A DNA stretch of 12,384 bases, taken from NCBI GenBank assembly GCA_002433675.1, contig DJIP01000028.1, forward strand, positions 1-12,384. The letters run 5' to 3'. Positions 11,650 through 12,384 of this stretch are shown piece by piece. Within the stretch, counting starts at the first letter, position 1; each line of letters begins with the position of its first letter. The translations under genes were made by a program, and so were the position numbers. The notes beneath the pieces were generated by a model. It worked only from the letters and a program-made list of their open reading frames with translations. It was not told where the DNA came from and did not search any database. The DNA is from Halomonas halophila (GTDB taxonomy: Bacteria; Pseudomonadota; Gammaproteobacteria; Pseudomonadales; Halomonadaceae).

Positions 11650-12384
11650 ATGAGCTTCACCATCGCGCTCAACTTCGAAGACGGGGTGTCGCGCTTTATC
11701 GACTGCAACGAGGGCGAGACCGTCCTCGATGCGGCCTACCGCAACAAGGTCAACCTGCCGATGGATTGCTCCGACGGCGTCTGTGGCACCTGCAAGTGCC
11801 ACTGCGACCAGGGCGAGTTCGAGCTGGGTGACGAGTACATCGACGAGGCGCTGTCCGACGAGGAACTGCACGAGGGGCAGGTGCTGACCTGCCAGATGGT
11901 GCCGTCCTCGGACTGCGTGCTGTCGGTGCCGGTGGCCTCGACCGTATGCAAGACCGAGGTCGACAGTCGCGCCTCCACGGTGGTCCACGTCGAACCCTTG
12001 TCCGAGGACTCCATCGAGCTTGCCATCGATATCGAAGGCGAGCCGCTGAACTTCCTGCCGGGGCAGTACGTGCACCTGGAGGTACCGGGCAGTGGTGAAC
12101 ACAGAAGCTACTCGTTCAGCTCGCTGCCGGGGGAGTCCCGCGCCAGCTTTCTGATCCGCAATGTGCCGGACGGACTGATGAGCGGCTATCTGGCGGACAA
12201 GGCCAAGGGCGGTGACGCCATGGCGGTGACCGGTCCCATGGGCAGCTTCTACCTGCGCGCCATCCAGCGCCCGATCCTGATGCTGGCCGGTGGCACTGGG
12301 CTTGCTCCCTTCCTGTCGATGCTGAAGCAGCTTGCCGCGCTCGAGGCCCAGGGGGAGGGCGCAGGCCAGCCGATCCACATGATC
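11650..12384 (+). CDS. benC: Benzoate 1,2-dioxygenase electron-transfer component (NADH reductase), 3' end cut by window edge
   Basis: The reductase that passes electrons from NADH through FAD and a plant-type [2Fe-2S] cluster to BenAB. It is read from 11650 to the window edge as 245 codons with no stop; full-length members are about 335-340 residues, so roughly 90 are missing. The ferredoxin domain (about 1-95) has cluster ligands Cys40, Cys45, Cys48 and Cys81 (DCSDGVCGTC and LTCQM). The FAD domain shows HRSYSFSS (Arg152-Ser155), and the NAD domain begins with LAGGTGLAPF (residues 212-221). The ATG follows GGTGAAGGAG, 20 nt after the benB stop, fitting a benABC operon. benD is expected next but is not visible. 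Confidence 0.96.
   Translation, partial: MSFTIALNFEDGVSRFIDCNEGETVLDAAYRNKVNLPMDCSDGVCGTCKCHCDQGEFELGDEYIDEALSDEELHEGQVLTCQMVPSSDCVLSVPVASTVCKTEVDSRASTVVHVEPLSEDSIELAIDIEGEPLNFLPGQYVHLEVPGSGEHRSYSFSSLPGESRASFLIRNVPDGLMSGYLADKAKGGDAMAVTGPMGSFYLRAIQRPILMLAGGTGLAPFLSMLKQLAALEAQGEGAGQPIHMI

Noticed and set aside
1..12384. Mobile elements, transposase remnants, tRNA or rRNA genes
   Set aside because: None was found on either strand; the window is densely filled with pathway genes in consistent order, and the only sign of transfer is the codon shift within benA.

Overview
This GC-rich window carries most of a bacterial locus for aerobic degradation of benzoate, catechol and protocatechuate through the beta-ketoadipate pathway. 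The gene complement, the CatR/PcaQ regulator pair and the protein sequences suggest a gammaproteobacterium of the Halomonas or Pseudomonas sort. The genus is inferred from protein style only; the window has no rRNA or other phylogenetic marker.

Layout, left to right. (1) The 3' half of pcaF (beta-ketoadipyl-CoA thiolase) is followed after 18 nt by a fused pcaD-pcaC gene, which covers enol-lactone hydrolysis and gamma-carboxymuconolactone decarboxylation in one polypeptide. (2) A small exported protein of unknown function. (3) pcaQ, a LysR-type activator, then pcaH and pcaG (protocatechuate 3,4-dioxygenase). An ATAACC-N4-GGTTAT palindrome lies in the pcaQ-pcaH gap, closely matching the known PcaQ box. 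(4) A stand-alone RidA-family gene bounded by hairpins. (5) catR on the minus strand, divergent from catB, catC, catA and then benA, benB, benC on the plus strand; benC runs off the right edge. The catR-catB gap holds a perfect ATAC-N7-GTAT operator of the CatM/BenM type inside what look like overlapping face-to-face promoters.

How the genes work together. BenABC converts benzoate to its cis-dihydrodiol; benD, the next enzyme, would lie off the right edge. CatA cleaves catechol to cis,cis-muconate, CatB makes muconolactone, and CatC makes beta-ketoadipate enol-lactone. PcaHG cleaves protocatechuate to carboxymuconate; pcaB is not in the window. Both branches meet at the enol-lactone, which the PcaD half of the fusion hydrolyses. 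PcaF finishes the pathway, giving succinyl-CoA and acetyl-CoA. No catD is present, so the fused enzyme probably serves both branches.

This is a recognisable pathway locus, and I did not find a wholly new system. The points most worth a second look are: a sharp change in codon choice in the last 44% of benA, which suggests a recombinant gene; the two regulator boxes, each about 65 bp upstream of a candidate start site; extra palindromes in the catB leader and between pcaH and pcaG; 14- and 15-bp tandem repeats in intergenic DNA; and the lone ridA and exported-protein genes.
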